Assembly: GCF_000226215.1 (NCBI RefSeq)
Contig: NZ_AGFF01000024.1
Span: forward strand, 62,001 to 126,000
DNA length: 64,000 bases
Direction of reading: 5' to 3'
Source of the DNA: Dietzia alimentaria 72
GTDB taxonomy: Bacteria > Actinomycetota > Actinomycetes > Mycobacteriales > Mycobacteriaceae
Every line of letters begins with the position of its first letter. Within the stretch, counting starts at the first letter, position 1. Positions 1 to 12,535 of this stretch are shown piece by piece. Under the pieces are notes generated by a model. That model searched no databases. It was not told the origin of the DNA and saw nothing but the letters and a program-made list of their open reading frames with translations. Position numbers and translations under genes: made by a program.

Positions 1-1
1 C

Positions 2-337
2 GCGGCCGATCCCACGACGCCAGGCGGAGTGAGCCCGCCCTGCCCGACCAAGAGCCTGCTCGGGATCGTCTGTCCCGGTTGCGGGTCTGCGAGGATGATC
101 TATTCGCTCCTCCATGGCGATCTTCGTTCGGCGCTGAGCTACAACGCCGTCGGGGTCGCGTTGCTCGTACTGCTGGCATGGTCCTACATTGCGTGGTCGA
201 TGCGCCGGATCACCGGGCGTCGGGTCCCTCGGTGGGAGACCCTGCGCTGGGCCCCGGTGGCTCTTGGGGGGCTGTCCGCCGTGTGGTTGGTCGTACGCAA
301 TCTGCCCTTCGCCCCGTTCAACGCCCTTGCCGTCTGA
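2..337 (+). CDS. DUF2752 family membrane protein (5' end outside window)
   Basis: The reading frame is open from base 2, so the true start lies upstream of the window. The GTG at 29 is probably an internal Val codon, because residues before it (DPTTPGG) fit the family's usual sequence ahead of the cysteines. The visible part has the DUF2752 signature: a Pro-Cys pair, then CPGCGSAR, a short helix, LLHGDLRSAL and an Asn. Two hydrophobic segments follow, around GVALLVLLAWSYIAW and VALGGLSAVWLVV. The family consists of small membrane proteins of unknown function with a conserved CPxCG motif. It lies 73 bp upstream of dinG on the same strand. No function can be assigned from the sequence. Confidence 0.75.
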   Translation, partial: AADPTTPGGVSPPCPTKSLLGIVCPGCGSARMIYSLLHGDLRSALSYNAVGVALLVLLAWSYIAWSMRRITGRRVPRWETLRWAPVALGGLSAVWLVVRNLPFAPFNALAV

Positions 338-410
338 GCGACTCGCCCACGTCGCCGGTGCGACTCCGGTGCGTGACAGGGTTGTCCGACCGGCCCGCTA
401 GGGTTGCCGC

Positions 411-2519
411 GTGACTGACTCGCTCCCTTCCGTCTCAGAACTCCTCGCCACCGCGGTCGAGAGTCTGGGCGGAAGCGAGCGCTCCGGGCAGGTGGCGATG
501 GCAGAAGCGGTCAGTAACGCTCTGTCAACAGGCGAACATCTTGCCGTTCAGGCCGGAACCGGTACCGGGAAGTCCCTGGCGTACCTGGTTCCTTCCCTTC
601 GCCACGCAGTGGAAACCGGCGGCACCGTTGTCGTGTCCACTGCCACCATCGCACTGCAGAATCAGCTCGTAGACCGTGATCTGCCGCGACTGTCCGCCGC
701 CCTCCGGCCGGAACTGGGTGTCAGCCCCTCCCACGCGATCCTCAAGGGTCGCGGGAATTACCTCTGCTTACACCGAGTGAGTTCCGGTCCCGTCGACGAA
801 GCGGATCCCGACGAGGTCATGGCAGAGGAGTTGTTCGACCTTCCTATCGGCGGAGAGTCCACCTCCGGCAGGATTCCGCGGGAGTCCGCACCCCGGGACA
901 CCGGCCCGAACTCCTGGCTGGGGCGTGAGATTGCGCGCCTGCATGATTGGGCGCAGGACACGGAAACCGGCGATCGCGACGACCTTCCGAAGGGTGTCTC
1001 CGATGCCGCGTGGAGGCAGGTTTCGGTGACCAGCCGCGAGTGTCTGGGGCAGCTGTGCCCGGAGTTTTCCGAATGTTTTGCCGAGCTCGCCCGGCAGGAA
1101 GCCGGGCGGGCGGACGTGGTGGTGACCAATCACGCGCTACTCGCAATCGACGCCATGACAGACGTCTCGGTACTGCCCGAACACGACGCGGTCGTGATCG
1201 ACGAGGCTCACGAACTGTCTGACCGGGTGACGGGTGTGACCACAGCCGAGCTCACCGGTGCCGCTGTGATCCAGGCGGCGCGCCGTGCGGCGAAGCTGAT
1301 CGACCAACAGACAGTCGACCGCATGGTCGCAGCAGGAGAAGGCTTCGCCGCCCTACTCGAACTCTGTCCCGAAGGGCGGTGGGACCTGATGCCTGAGGGT
1401 GCGGACCTCGGCCTGGCTGCGGTAAGGCACACCGCCGAGAACTGCCGCACCGCAGTACCCGGCCCCAAGCCCGGCGAAGCCGCGGGTGACCCGCAGGGGG
1501 CTTCAGACCGGCAGAAAACTCTCGCAGCGCTTGACGAGATCGCCGACGCGGCCGACCGTATGCTTTCCTCCTTCGAGAAGGGGGTCACCGAGCGTGTCGA
1601 GATCGTCTGGATGAGCGTGGAGGAGCGGCGAGGACGCATCCTGCGGGTCGCACCGCTCTCTGTGGCCGGCCTGTTGCGGACACGCCTTTTCGCGGAGTCC
1701 ACCGTGATCCTGACCTCCGCCACACTGACCACGGGTGGCAAATTCGACGGCCTCGCCGCCACGTGGGGCCTCCCACCGGCCTCCTCCGCACGGCCCGATT
1801 CATCAACCGCCGTGGCACTCGAACCGCCCTCCGACGACGACATGAGCACACTCAGGTGGACGGGGCTGGATGCGGGATCGCCTTTCGACTACCGCCGAAA
1901 CGGCATTCTCTACGTGGCCAAACATCTGCCGTCCCCAGGGCGGGAAGGCCCCTCTCCACAGGCGGAGGAAGAACTGGTTGACCTGATCACGGCGGCCGGA
2001 GGACGGACGCTGGGGCTTTTCTCGTCGATGCGTGGGGCCAAGGCCGCGGCCGAACTGCTCCGAGGGACACTGGACACCCCCGTGCTGTGCCAGGGTGAAG
2101 ACTCCACGGCGAATCTGGTGGCACAGTTCGCCGCGGACGAGGAAACCACCCTCGTGGGAACTCTTTCCCTATGGCAGGGCGTCGACGTACCAGGCCGGTC
2201 GCTGTCACTCGTGGTGATCGACCGTATCCCCTTCCCGCGGCCCGACGATCCTCTACTCTCGGCCCGTCAACGGGCGGTCGCGGCCCGTGGCGGAAACGGA
2301 TTCCTTTCCGTCGCGGGCAACCATGCCGCCCTGCTGCTCGCCCAGGGGGTGGGTCGCCTGTTGCGCCGCACGGAGGACCGAGGTGTCGTGGCCGTGCTCG
2401 ATTCCCGCTTGGTCACGGCGCGCTATGGCGGATACCTGCGCGCCTCGCTGCCGCCGTTCTGGCAGACCACCGACCGCGATGTGGTACTCGGTGCACTCGA
2501 GCGTCTGCGCGACACCTGA
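411..2519 (+). CDS. dinG: DinG-type ATP-dependent DNA helicase with Fe-S cluster cysteines
   Basis: This is a superfamily 2, XPD/DinG-type 5'-to-3' DNA helicase of 702 aa that resolves damaged or structured DNA. Visible motifs are Walker A GTGTGKS near residues 49-55, a DEAH box at 264-267, and four cysteines (119, 211, 216, 222) spaced as in the Fe-S domain between motifs Ia and II. The C-terminal half has the second RecA lobe, with motif VI around QGVGRLLRR. The GTG start at 411 has no Shine-Dalgarno sequence. Instead a -10 like hexamer TAGGGT (399-404) ends 6 nt before it, which suggests a leaderless mRNA. The gene is convergent with the peptidyl-tRNA hydrolase gene, 20 bp away. Confidence 0.93.
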   Translation: MTDSLPSVSELLATAVESLGGSERSGQVAMAEAVSNALSTGEHLAVQAGTGTGKSLAYLVPSLRHAVETGGTVVVSTATIALQNQLVDRDLPRLSAALRPELGVSPSHAILKGRGNYLCLHRVSSGPVDEADPDEVMAEELFDLPIGGESTSGRIPRESAPRDTGPNSWLGREIARLHDWAQDTETGDRDDLPKGVSDAAWRQVSVTSRECLGQLCPEFSECFAELARQEAGRADVVVTNHALLAIDAMTDVSVLPEHDAVVIDEAHELSDRVTGVTTAELTGAAVIQAARRAAKLIDQQTVDRMVAAGEGFAALLELCPEGRWDLMPEGADLGLAAVRHTAENCRTAVPGPKPGEAAGDPQGASDRQKTLAALDEIADAADRMLSSFEKGVTERVEIVWMSVEERRGRILRVAPLSVAGLLRTRLFAESTVILTSATLTTGGKFDGLAATWGLPPASSARPDSSTAVALEPPSDDDMSTLRWTGLDAGSPFDYRRNGILYVAKHLPSPGREGPSPQAEEELVDLITAAGGRTLGLFSSMRGAKAAAELLRGTLDTPVLCQGEDSTANLVAQFAADEETTLVGTLSLWQGVDVPGRSLSLVVIDRIPFPRPDDPLLSARQRAVAARGGNGFLSVAGNHAALLLAQGVGRLLRRTEDRGVVAVLDSRLVTARYGGYLRASLPPFWQTTDRDVVLGALERLRDT

Positions 2520-2539
2520 GGGTCGAGACACAACGCGCT

Positions 2540-3310
2540 TCAGCGTCGGTCCACTGCGATGACGGTCATCGACCCCGGCTCCACCTCGGTATAGCCCGCG
2601 TCCACCACCGCTGCGATCCCGGCCACCCCGGCTTCCGCGCACTCCGACAATCGTCTCCATTGCACGGCGTCGGCTTCCCGCACGGCCACAGGCAGACCTT
2701 GGGCGATCCATTCATCCAGCCGGTCGCGTCCCATCGCGGCAAGGAGCGCCATGACCCCGTGCCCGACCTGGGCGGCAGCCTTCCCCATCGATATGCCCAG
2801 TGCACGGTCAATCCACAGCACGGGCACGCCGGGGGGAGGTGGTCCGGGCTCGTCACGATCCAGGTCTGTGCCTCCGATCTGCAACCTGCCCAGACGGGGG
2901 TCCACTTCATCGACCGGCCCGGGTACGAACGCCCGGGCAGCGCTCCCGTCGATCTCCCGGGTCACGCCAGGGACCTCGAGTGCTGTTCGCCACTGTGCTC
3001 CCCTGGCCCGGCGGGCGATCTTGCGCATCCGGGCGTCCAACCATGCGGCATACGGTTCGTGCCACAGCCCGCCCGGCGCGACCCGGGCATCCAGGCACAA
3101 CTCAATGACCGCGCCGGCCACGGACTCGAGCAAAGGTGTGCGAGACGGTGGATCTGCCTTGGGCAGGTGCAGAACTATGGGCATCGAGCGAACGGTTCCC
3201 CGGCGTTCCGGATCCTCCGTGCCCGCCGACCCCGCCCGCAGCCTGGCGTGGCACCAGTCCAGTGCCTCGCCGGTGGCGATCCCGGAGTCGGTCTCTTTCG
3301 GGACGTTCAC
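2540..3310 (-). CDS. Peptidyl-tRNA hydrolase, PTH2 family, with N-terminal extension
   Basis: The C-terminal ~95 residues (from about 163) match the PTH2 fold, which in archaea and eukaryotes recycles peptidyl-tRNA. The hallmark is LGISMGKAAAQVGHGVM at 171-187, equivalent to the K-x2-AQxxHA active-site segment. The N-terminal 160 residues are a separate, actinobacterial-type domain with no motif I recognise. The start is a GTG whose bases overlap the serB stop (GTGA, 3307-3310), so the two genes are translationally coupled. Hydrolysis of peptidyl-tRNA is inferred from the family. Canonical Pth1 probably exists elsewhere in such genomes, so this would be a second enzyme. Confidence 0.8.
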   Translation of the reverse strand: MNVPKETDSGIATGEALDWCHARLRAGSAGTEDPERRGTVRSMPIVLHLPKADPPSRTPLLESVAGAVIELCLDARVAPGGLWHEPYAAWLDARMRKIARRARGAQWRTALEVPGVTREIDGSAARAFVPGPVDEVDPRLGRLQIGGTDLDRDEPGPPPPGVPVLWIDRALGISMGKAAAQVGHGVMALLAAMGRDRLDEWIAQGLPVAVREADAVQWRRLSECAEAGVAGIAAVVDAGYTEVEPGSMTVIAVDRR

Positions 3311-4536
3311 GCCAGGGGTACGCGACGGTACGTGCCGGCGGCAGTGTCCGCCGCTTCGATCTCATCGCGGGTGATCCCGAGAATGTACAAGACGGTATCG
3401 AGGAAGGGCTTCGATAGGGTCGCGTCCGCAACCTCCCGCAGGGCGGGCTTCGCGCAGAACGCGATACCGAGCCCGGCCGTGGTGAGCATGTCGATGTCAT
3501 TGGCACCGTCGCCCACAGCAACGGTCTGACTCAACGTGATGCCGAGTTCGTCGGCGAACTGCCGCAGGTACTCTGCCTTGGCTTCGCGATCGACGACCTC
3601 GCCGATCACCCGGCCGGTGAGTTTGCCCTCAGCGATCTCCAGGGTGTTCGCGCGCGCGAAGTCGAGACCCAATTCCTCGACGAGACCGGCGATGACCTGG
3701 ATGAAGCCACCGGACACCACACCACACCGGATCCCCAGCCGCTTGAGAGTACGAATGGTGGTGCGGGCGCCGGGCGTGAGAACGATGCTCGAGGCGACTT
3801 CGTCCAGCACGGTCGCGGGCAGTCCTGCCAGGGTCGCCACCCGCTCGTGGAGTGATTGCGCGAAGTCGAGCTCACCGCGCATCGCGCGTTCGGTGACCGC
3901 ACGAACCTCATCTTCCTTGCCCGCGTGGGCGGCCAGCATCTCGATTACCTCGCCCTGGACGAGCGTGGAGTCGACATCGAACACGACGAGGCGTTTGGAC
4001 CGGCGCCCCAGTCCCGCCTGATCGATCGCGATATCGACACCGTGGGCGTCGGATAGCGGAGCGAGGGTCTCACGGAGCCGAGAATCATCGGCCGCGTCGC
4101 GACCGGCGGTGGACACAAGCAGTTCAAGTCCGGTCACCGGGTAGTCGGCGATACCCCGGATTACATCAATGTTTGCGCCGATCGTCGCGAGGGATCCGGC
4201 AACAGCCGAGAACGCGGAAGCGGTGACGGGACTGCCCAGAATCACCACCGCGTGGGTCGAGGGCGAGGGCGGTGGGGCGATGTCATCGAATTGGACCTCG
4301 AGGTGCATGCCCAGATTGCTTGCCGTCTCGGTCAGTTCGCGCACAACTCTCACGATGTCGGCCCCGGCATCCACGCGGACCATGAGTCCGAGCGAGAGGT
4401 GTCCATTAACTACGACCTGCTCGACGTCGACCAGGTGGGCGTGGTGCGCGGCGAGGACGGACATAATCGCCGCTGTGACGCCGGGACGGTCTGGACCGGT
4501 GACGGTGAGAAGTGCCGGGGTACCGGGGGTGCTCAC
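3307..4536 (-). CDS. serB: Phosphoserine phosphatase with tandem N-terminal ACT domains
   Basis: SerB removes phosphate from O-phospho-L-serine in the last step of serine synthesis. It is a HAD-superfamily enzyme. The catalytic loop DVDST lies at 187-191, with Asp187 the predicted nucleophile. Motif II is near SGGF (275-278) and motif III is GDGAND (342-347). Residues about 1-170 contain two ACT-type repeats, as in mycobacterial SerB2, where they bind serine and control activity. The GTG start at 4536 follows an AGGAG sequence 7 nt upstream. The stop overlaps the start of the PTH2 gene by 4 bases. At 409 aa the length matches SerB2. The gene lies next to ctaD, as in M. tuberculosis. Confidence 0.95.
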   Translation of the reverse strand: MSTPGTPALLTVTGPDRPGVTAAIMSVLAAHHAHLVDVEQVVVNGHLSLGLMVRVDAGADIVRVVRELTETASNLGMHLEVQFDDIAPPPSPSTHAVVILGSPVTASAFSAVAGSLATIGANIDVIRGIADYPVTGLELLVSTAGRDAADDSRLRETLAPLSDAHGVDIAIDQAGLGRRSKRLVVFDVDSTLVQGEVIEMLAAHAGKEDEVRAVTERAMRGELDFAQSLHERVATLAGLPATVLDEVASSIVLTPGARTTIRTLKRLGIRCGVVSGGFIQVIAGLVEELGLDFARANTLEIAEGKLTGRVIGEVVDREAKAEYLRQFADELGITLSQTVAVGDGANDIDMLTTAGLGIAFCAKPALREVADATLSKPFLDTVLYILGITRDEIEAADTAAGTYRRVPLA

Positions 4537-4599
4537 GTGTGCTCCTGACAGGTGATGGGGGTGACTACTGACCGCGAAGCGTTGAAGCCGCTGACACGC

Positions 4600-4639
4600 G
4601 GAAACCCCGCCGGAGGACGAGCCTACCGACGGGGTTTCC
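4600..4639 (-). terminator. Predicted terminator downstream of ctaD
   Basis: A perfect 10-bp inverted repeat (arms 4600-4609 and 4630-4639, GGAAACCCCG/CGGGGTTTCC) with a 20-nt loop lies just past the ctaD stop. There is no U-tract, which is common for actinobacterial terminators. Confidence 0.6.
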
Positions 4640-4676
4640 TCAGACCGAAGCCCGCGGGTGAGTACGGGCGTGCGGA

Positions 4677-6437
4677 TCAGCCCCTCTGGGGCGAGATTCC
4701 GCGGTCGGCCACGTCCTTTGCGGAGTCTGGGTCGTGAGCCTTAGCGCGTCCGCCGACATGGGCCTCGGCCCGCATCCGCTCACTCATATGCGGGTAGTGC
4801 AGTTCGAACGCGGGACGCTCCGAACGAATCCGCGGCAGCGTCACGAAGTTGTGGCGCGGCGGCGGGCAGGAGGTGGCCCATTCGAGCGAGTTGCCTCCGC
4901 CCCACGGGTCGTCGACGGTGACAATCTCGCCGTAACGCCAGCTCTTGATGACGTTCCAGATGAACGGCAGCATCGCGATACCGAGGATGAAGGAACCGAT
5001 GGTCGAGATCTGGTTGAGGACGACGAAGTTGTCCGTGGCCAGGTAGTCGGCGTACCGACGCGGCATTCCCTGGTTACCCAGCCAGTGCTGAACCAGGAAC
5101 GTCATGTGGAAGCCGATGAACATCAGCCAGAAGTGCAGCTTGCCGAGACGCTCGTCGTACATCCGTCCCGTCATCTTGGGGAACCAGAAGTACACGCCGG
5201 AGAACGTGGCGAACACGATCGTGCCGAAGAGCGTGTAGTGGAAGTGCGCCACGATGAAGTAGGTGTCCGAGATGTGGAAGTCGATCGGAGCCGAGGCCAT
5301 CATGATGCCGGTAAGACCACCGAAGAGGAAGGTGACGATGAAACCGAGCGCGAAGACCATCGGCGTCTCGAACGTCATCTTTCCCTTCCACATGGTTCCG
5401 ATCCAGTTGAAGAATTTCACACCGGTCGGAACTGCGATGAGGAACGTCATGAAGGAGAAGAACGGCAGCAGGACCGCGCCGGTGACGAACATATGGTGCG
5501 CCCACACCGCCATCGACAAGGCCGCGATCGCCAGGGTCGCGAAGACCAGGCCGGCGTAGCCGAACAGCGGCTTGCGGGAGAAGACCGGGAAGACCTCGGA
5601 GACGATGCCGAAGAACGGCAGCGCGAGGACGTAGACCTCAGGGTGACCGAAGAACCAGAACAGGTGCTGCCAGAGGATCGCGCCACCGTTGGACGGATCG
5701 TAGATGCGGCCGCCGAACGTGCGGTCGTAGAACACACCCATCGCGGCCGCGGTGAGCAGCGGGAAGATCAGCAGGATCAGGATCGACGCCACGAGGATGT
5801 TCCACGTGAAGATCGGCATCCGGAACATGGTCATCCCCGGCGCGCGGAGGCAGATGATCGTGGTGACGAAGTTGACCGCACCCAGGATCGTGCCGATGCC
5901 ACCGATTCCGACGCCGAGGATCCACAGATCCGCGCCGACGTACGGCGAGTGGATCTTGTCCGCCAGCGGCATGTACATGGTCCAACCGAAGGACGCTGCA
6001 CCACCCGGGGTCAGGAAGCCCGAGAGCATGATCACGCCACCGGCGGAGAACAGCCAGAAACCGAACGCGTTCAGACGCGGGAAGGCAACGTCGGGGGCAC
6101 CGATCTGCAGCGGCATGACGTAGTTAGCGAACCCGACCACGATCGGGGTGCCGAAGAGCAGCAGCATCACTGTGCCGTGCATGGTGAACATCTGGTTGAA
6201 CTGCTCGTTCGACAGGAACTGCATTCCCGGGAAGAACAGTTCGGCACGGATGAGCAGGGCCATGAGCCCGCCGATGAAGAAGAAGATGAAGCACGAGACG
6301 ATGTACATGATGCCGAGCATCTTGTGGTCAGTCGTCGTCAGCATTTTCCATACGAACGATCCCGGCCGGGAGTTTCCCGTGGGTTCGCCCGGTGGATGGT
6401 CGAGCTCGTGGACCGGCTTGGGGGCCACTGCGGTCAT
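4677..6437 (-). CDS. ctaD: Cytochrome c oxidase subunit I (aa3 type)
   Basis: This is the catalytic subunit of the aa3 terminal oxidase in the cytoplasmic membrane. It carries heme a and the heme a3-CuB centre and reduces O2 to water while pumping protons. The 586 aa hold twelve hydrophobic segments. Recognisable ligand motifs are FTMHGTVM (heme a His), [11 protein letters not shown] (CuB His and the cross-linked Tyr), the HHMF pair (CuB) and [11 protein letters not shown] (heme a3 and a). The frame is open further upstream, but the ATG at 6437 is chosen. It has AGGAGGA 7 nt before it, and the protein then begins MTAVAPKP like relatives. Subunits II and III are not in this window, which is normal for actinobacteria. 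Confidence 0.96.
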   Translation of the reverse strand: MTAVAPKPVHELDHPPGEPTGNSRPGSFVWKMLTTTDHKMLGIMYIVSCFIFFFIGGLMALLIRAELFFPGMQFLSNEQFNQMFTMHGTVMLLLFGTPIVVGFANYVMPLQIGAPDVAFPRLNAFGFWLFSAGGVIMLSGFLTPGGAASFGWTMYMPLADKIHSPYVGADLWILGVGIGGIGTILGAVNFVTTIICLRAPGMTMFRMPIFTWNILVASILILLIFPLLTAAAMGVFYDRTFGGRIYDPSNGGAILWQHLFWFFGHPEVYVLALPFFGIVSEVFPVFSRKPLFGYAGLVFATLAIAALSMAVWAHHMFVTGAVLLPFFSFMTFLIAVPTGVKFFNWIGTMWKGKMTFETPMVFALGFIVTFLFGGLTGIMMASAPIDFHISDTYFIVAHFHYTLFGTIVFATFSGVYFWFPKMTGRMYDERLGKLHFWLMFIGFHMTFLVQHWLGNQGMPRRYADYLATDNFVVLNQISTIGSFILGIAMLPFIWNVIKSWRYGEIVTVDDPWGGGNSLEWATSCPPPRHNFVTLPRIRSERPAFELHYPHMSERMRAEAHVGGRAKAHDPDSAKDVADRGISPQRG

Positions 6438-6689
6438 AAGGGTCCTCCTGAACGCCTCACCCGACATCGCGGGCCGAACCACCGACCCGACGTCGAACGC
6501 AAAGGAATAGTGCGTGAGCACAATCCTAACCCCCGCCTGAGAGCACGCACCAATCACCCCGGGGAACGACTCATCAGAGGTCATATGGGTGATTCGCACC
6601 ACTATGCGACACGCACGGTTCGACCGACGACACCGCTCGAAAGCTGCACTGAACAACGCGTCCGGGTCGATCTCCTAGGCTGTGTTCTC

Positions 6690-7814
6690 ATGACCGCTAA
6701 CGTGCCGCTCCCTCGCCGACGCTCCACGCGGGGGGGCGCGCGCCTCACCGCCCGCGTCGGGACGTCACTGGCTGCCGGATTGGTGCTCGCTGCGTGCGGG
6801 CCGTCACCTGTCGATATGGTCGAGCACCCCGTCACGACCACCCCCTCCAGGATGGCCGGCGAAGAATTGCAGCGATCGGCGGACCCCGAAGAATCGTGTG
6901 CCGCGAAACCCGTACCCACCGAATTCGCCGGTGTGGGCGACCGCGGGGTCGCATCCGAGGAGCCCGGGAAGGCGACCGTCCGCGTTCCGCGAGCACCGGA
7001 GCGGATCCTGGCACTAGGTGCGGGCGCTGTAGACGTGGCTTGCGGCCTGGGACTGCAGGACCTCGTCGTCGGGACCTCCGGCCTCTCCTTTGACGCCGAT
7101 GTCTTCCTTCCCGACTCCTTGGTCAACCTTCCCGTCATCGACGTGGAAAGCTCGGCTGCCGTTGACGCCACGGCCTCCGCGCGCGAACTCAAACCCGACC
7201 TCATCGTCCTCGCGGGGTCCGCCCACCTGGATCCCGACGTCGTCGAAGCTCTGGAGGACGTGGCGCCGACAGTTATTTATGACGCTGACATCCTGAAGTG
7301 GACTGACGCAACCGAGGCGATCTCGGATGCCTACGGTCGACCCCGCGCAGGAGGGGACCTCCTCCTGCAGGTGATCGACGTGGCACAGTCCACCGAGAGC
7401 GCGGCCACCCCGTCGGACACGCAGGTCTCGCTCGTCTCGGTCAACGGAGACGACGTGATCTTGCAGTATCCGGACACCCTCGGCTCGCTGATGCTGGAAG
7501 CCGTGAACGCCGGACGCCCGCCCGCGCAACGGACAAGGGACGGGGAGCGGATCCCGCCGCTCCCCCAGTCGCCTCATCTCGGCGATGAACTAGACGGCGA
7601 CGTGATCTTCGCTGTCGTCGGAGGTGGCCCGGATTCGGAGGACGCGGCCCGCCAGGTGTTCACCACGACGCGGTGGACAGATCTCGACGCGGTGGGCGCC
7701 CGCCGTATGTTCGTGGTGGACCGCGCCGTGTGGGAGGGAGCCGGCCCAGTGGCTGCAAAGGCCGTGCTGACAGACATCAGGAAGTCGATCAATGGGATCG
7801 CACCCGACGGATAG
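6690..7814 (+). CDS. FecB-like periplasmic binding lipoprotein (iron-siderophore type)
   Basis: This 374-aa exported lipoprotein has a basic N-terminus, a hydrophobic stretch and a lipobox LAAC with the lipidated Cys at residue 36. The rest matches the two-lobed TroA/FecB-type substrate-binding fold used in ferric-siderophore or vitamin B12 uptake. The segment PERILALGAGAVDVACGLGL and the later ELKPDLIVL are typical. The M. tuberculosis relative beside ctaD is named FecB. No permease or ATPase gene lies nearby, so the protein may act alone or with a distant transporter. The ATG at 6690 lacks a Shine-Dalgarno sequence. TAGGCT at 6676-6681 ends 8 nt before it, which suggests leaderless expression. 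I see no IdeR/DtxR box in the 252-bp divergent region shared with ctaD. Confidence 0.85.
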   Translation: MTANVPLPRRRSTRGGARLTARVGTSLAAGLVLAACGPSPVDMVEHPVTTTPSRMAGEELQRSADPEESCAAKPVPTEFAGVGDRGVASEEPGKATVRVPRAPERILALGAGAVDVACGLGLQDLVVGTSGLSFDADVFLPDSLVNLPVIDVESSAAVDATASARELKPDLIVLAGSAHLDPDVVEALEDVAPTVIYDADILKWTDATEAISDAYGRPRAGGDLLLQVIDVAQSTESAATPSDTQVSLVSVNGDDVILQYPDTLGSLMLEAVNAGRPPAQRTRDGERIPPLPQSPHLGDELDGDVIFAVVGGGPDSEDAARQVFTTTRWTDLDAVGARRMFVVDRAVWEGAGPVAAKAVLTDIRKSINGIAPDG

Positions 7815-7859
7815 CTTCGCGCCCGCACCCGACGGGCTGTCGCCAGCCCATACGACGAC

Positions 7860-7902
7860 AACGACGCCCCTGCGACCGGTTACCGGTCGCAGGGGCGTCG
7901 TT
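7860..7902. terminator. Bidirectional terminator, 21-bp perfect inverted repeat
   Basis: Arms 7860-7880 and 7882-7902 are exact reverse complements with one base between them. The site lies between the convergent ends of the fecB-like gene (+) and nrdF (-) and can form the same hairpin from either strand. There is no U-tract. Confidence 0.85.
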
Positions 7903-7917
7903 GGTCAGCGGGGCGGG

Positions 7918-11136
<3,219 letters not shown>

Positions 11137-11140
<4 letters not shown>

Positions 11141-11583
11141 TGTTGGTGCTGCCAAAACTCTTCCAATCCCTCTCGGACGCGGATTACGTCCTCCTGTGTG
11201 CCCATCAACTCGAACCGATAGAGATACGGGATCTCCAGCTTTGTGGAGATCACGTTTCCTGAGCGTCCGAAATCGGCTCCGAAGTTGGTGTTACCGCCGG
11301 CGATGACTCCCCGGCAGAGATTTCTGTTGTGCGTGTTGTTCAGAAACGCGACCACCTGACGCGGGACCGCGGCTCCGTTCTTCCCGGTGATCTCGAGGCT
11401 TCCCCCGTAGGTCGGGACGATCAGAACATATGGGTCCGACACGACGGGCATCGATTCGGTCTTCCGCACCGGTATACGCACCGCGGGAAGGCCGAGCCGA
11501 TCAACGAATTTCTTCGTGTACTCGGACACGTTGGAGAAGTAGACGATCCTCACCGGCTCGTCGGCCGGCATCGGAGCCGCCAT
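11137..11583 (-). CDS. nrdI: Flavodoxin-like NrdI, activator of class Ib ribonucleotide reductase
   Basis: NrdI is an FMN protein that supplies the oxidant needed to assemble the Mn(III)2-tyrosyl radical cofactor in NrdF. The 148-aa protein begins, after a short tail, with the flavodoxin strand [11 protein letters not shown], where the FMN phosphate loop sits. It continues with VPTYGG and [11 protein letters not shown], both typical of NrdI. The ATG at 11583 follows AGGGGG. The stop overlaps the nrdE start. Its presence implies a manganese-dependent class Ib enzyme. Confidence 0.95.
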
Positions 11584-11633
11584 GGCTGCCCCCTAGTCGC
11601 TATGAACTCTGGTGAATCTGTGTCTTTCTACGA

Positions 11634-11864
11634 TCAGGCCGCGACCGACGCGAGCGCCTTGATGCGGTCGGGACGGAATCCGGACCAGTGGTCCGAACCG
11701 GCCACGACAACCGGCGCCTGGAGGTAGCCGAGCGCCATGACGTACTCGCGAGCCTCGTCCTCCACCGAGATGTCGACGATCTCGTACTCGATGCCCTGCT
11801 TGTCGAGCGCCTTGTAGGTGGCATTGCACTGGACGCAGGCGGGCTTGGTGTAGACGGTGACCAT
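11634..11864 (-). CDS. nrdH: Glutaredoxin-like electron donor NrdH
   Basis: NrdH is a small redoxin (76 aa) that reduces the C-terminal disulfide of NrdE and is itself reduced by thioredoxin reductase. The active-site motif CVQC (Cys10, Cys13) and the conserved WSGFRPD segment near the C-terminus identify it. The ATG at 11864 follows AAAGAGGT. It is the first gene of the nrd operon. A leader of roughly 160 nt separates it from the NrdR-boxed promoter. Confidence 0.96.
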   Translation of the reverse strand: MVTVYTKPACVQCNATYKALDKQGIEYEIVDISVEDEAREYVMALGYLQAPVVVAGSDHWSGFRPDRIKALASVAA

Positions 11865-12033
11865 GAGTACTCGGGACCTCTTTCAGCACGTGCGCCGGAT
11901 GGCGCGGAGGGGCTCTTCTGTGTTCGGGTATCGCGACCGAGGATTGCTCCCCGCCTGTGGACGACCACGGTGTCTGTCGGGGTTCGCGGACCGAATCCCA
12001 CTGATGGCATTCGTTGGTGCCGCAATGCTCTAG

Positions 12034-12081
12034 ACACTACCCCTAGTGGCCAACGAGTCAATCAACCACAACATTTTGGTC
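12034..12081 (-). promoter_or_regulatory. nrdHIEF promoter with two NrdR-like boxes
   Basis: On the minus strand a -35 TTGACT (12056-12061) and a -10 TAGTGT (12034-12039) are 16 nt apart. A near-perfect 16-bp palindrome, ACACTA-N4-TAGTGG (12034-12049), covers the -10. A second, weaker one, CCACAA-N4-TTGGTC (12066-12081), lies just upstream of the -35. The 16-bp gap between boxes puts them about three helical turns apart, the arrangement described for the repressor NrdR, whose consensus is close to acaCwA-N4-TwGtgt. Binding by NrdR is inferred. The nrdR gene is not in the window. Confidence 0.75.
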
Positions 12082-12466
12082 TTACAACGCTGGAATTCCC
12101 AGGTCGCGATCCCGCCTTGTGGGACACCGTGTGCCCCTGTTCGGGACGCCGCGCCGGATCACGACGCGATGTCCTCCCGCCACTACTCTGCCCTCTCCAG
12201 AGCGCCCCTGGCGACCACTTCCGGCAACACACAAGTCGCCCCCAGACGCCTCACAAGTTGTCCCCATAAGCTCCACAGAATTTGCCTGCTAATGGCTGCC
12301 CGGCCCACCCCACCCGGGGTAGGGCCCGACACCATCCGGTGCTCGCCCACACTGGCCAGGTGGCTGCCCGGGGAGGCGCTGACCGAACCGACCGGCCGCC
12401 GTAACGGGGGGATGAGCTTGATCGCGCGGCAGCCCCGGTGATCCGCCTCAAAAACGCCCACAAATG

Positions 12467-12506
12467 ACGAGGGCCCGCCGCCGGCGAACCGGTAGCGGGC
12501 CCTCGT
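12467..12506 (-). terminator. Terminator of rpmJ
   Basis: A 12-bp perfect stem (12467-12478 with 12495-12506, ACGAGGGCCCGC) and a 16-nt loop lie 29 bp past the rpmJ stop on the minus strand. Confidence 0.75.
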
Positions 12507-12535
12507 GGGTGCGTGAGAACTCACGCGGACACTGA

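Larger units (their letters stand above)
11865..12535. other. Intergenic region: nrd leader, nrd promoter and rpmJ terminator
   Basis: No credible gene is visible in these 671 bp. They hold the nrdH leader (11865-12030), the promoter with two NrdR-like boxes (12034-12081), a GC-rich stretch without recognisable signals, one near-match to an actinobacterial DnaA box (TTGTCCCCA, 12258-12266) and the rpmJ terminator. Open frames crossing it have no family features and run through the terminator hairpin. Confidence 0.7.

Noticed and set aside
4734-6689. Very long plus-strand frame opposite ctaD, joined to the fecB-like gene
   Set aside because: Its first ~650 codons are the antisense of ctaD and rich in Glu/Asp/Arg/His with no domain. 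The real gene starts at the ATG at 6690, where the lipoprotein signal begins.
6438-6689. IdeR/DtxR iron box upstream of the fecB-like gene
   Set aside because: No 19-bp TTAGGTTAG-like palindrome is visible.
12258-12266. Single DnaA-box-like TTGTCCCCA upstream of nrd
   Set aside because: One mismatch and no partner box. It could be chance in this GC-rich sequence.
12082-12524. Minus-strand frames between rpmJ and nrdH
   Set aside because: They run through the rpmJ terminator, lack ribosome sites and have no family features.
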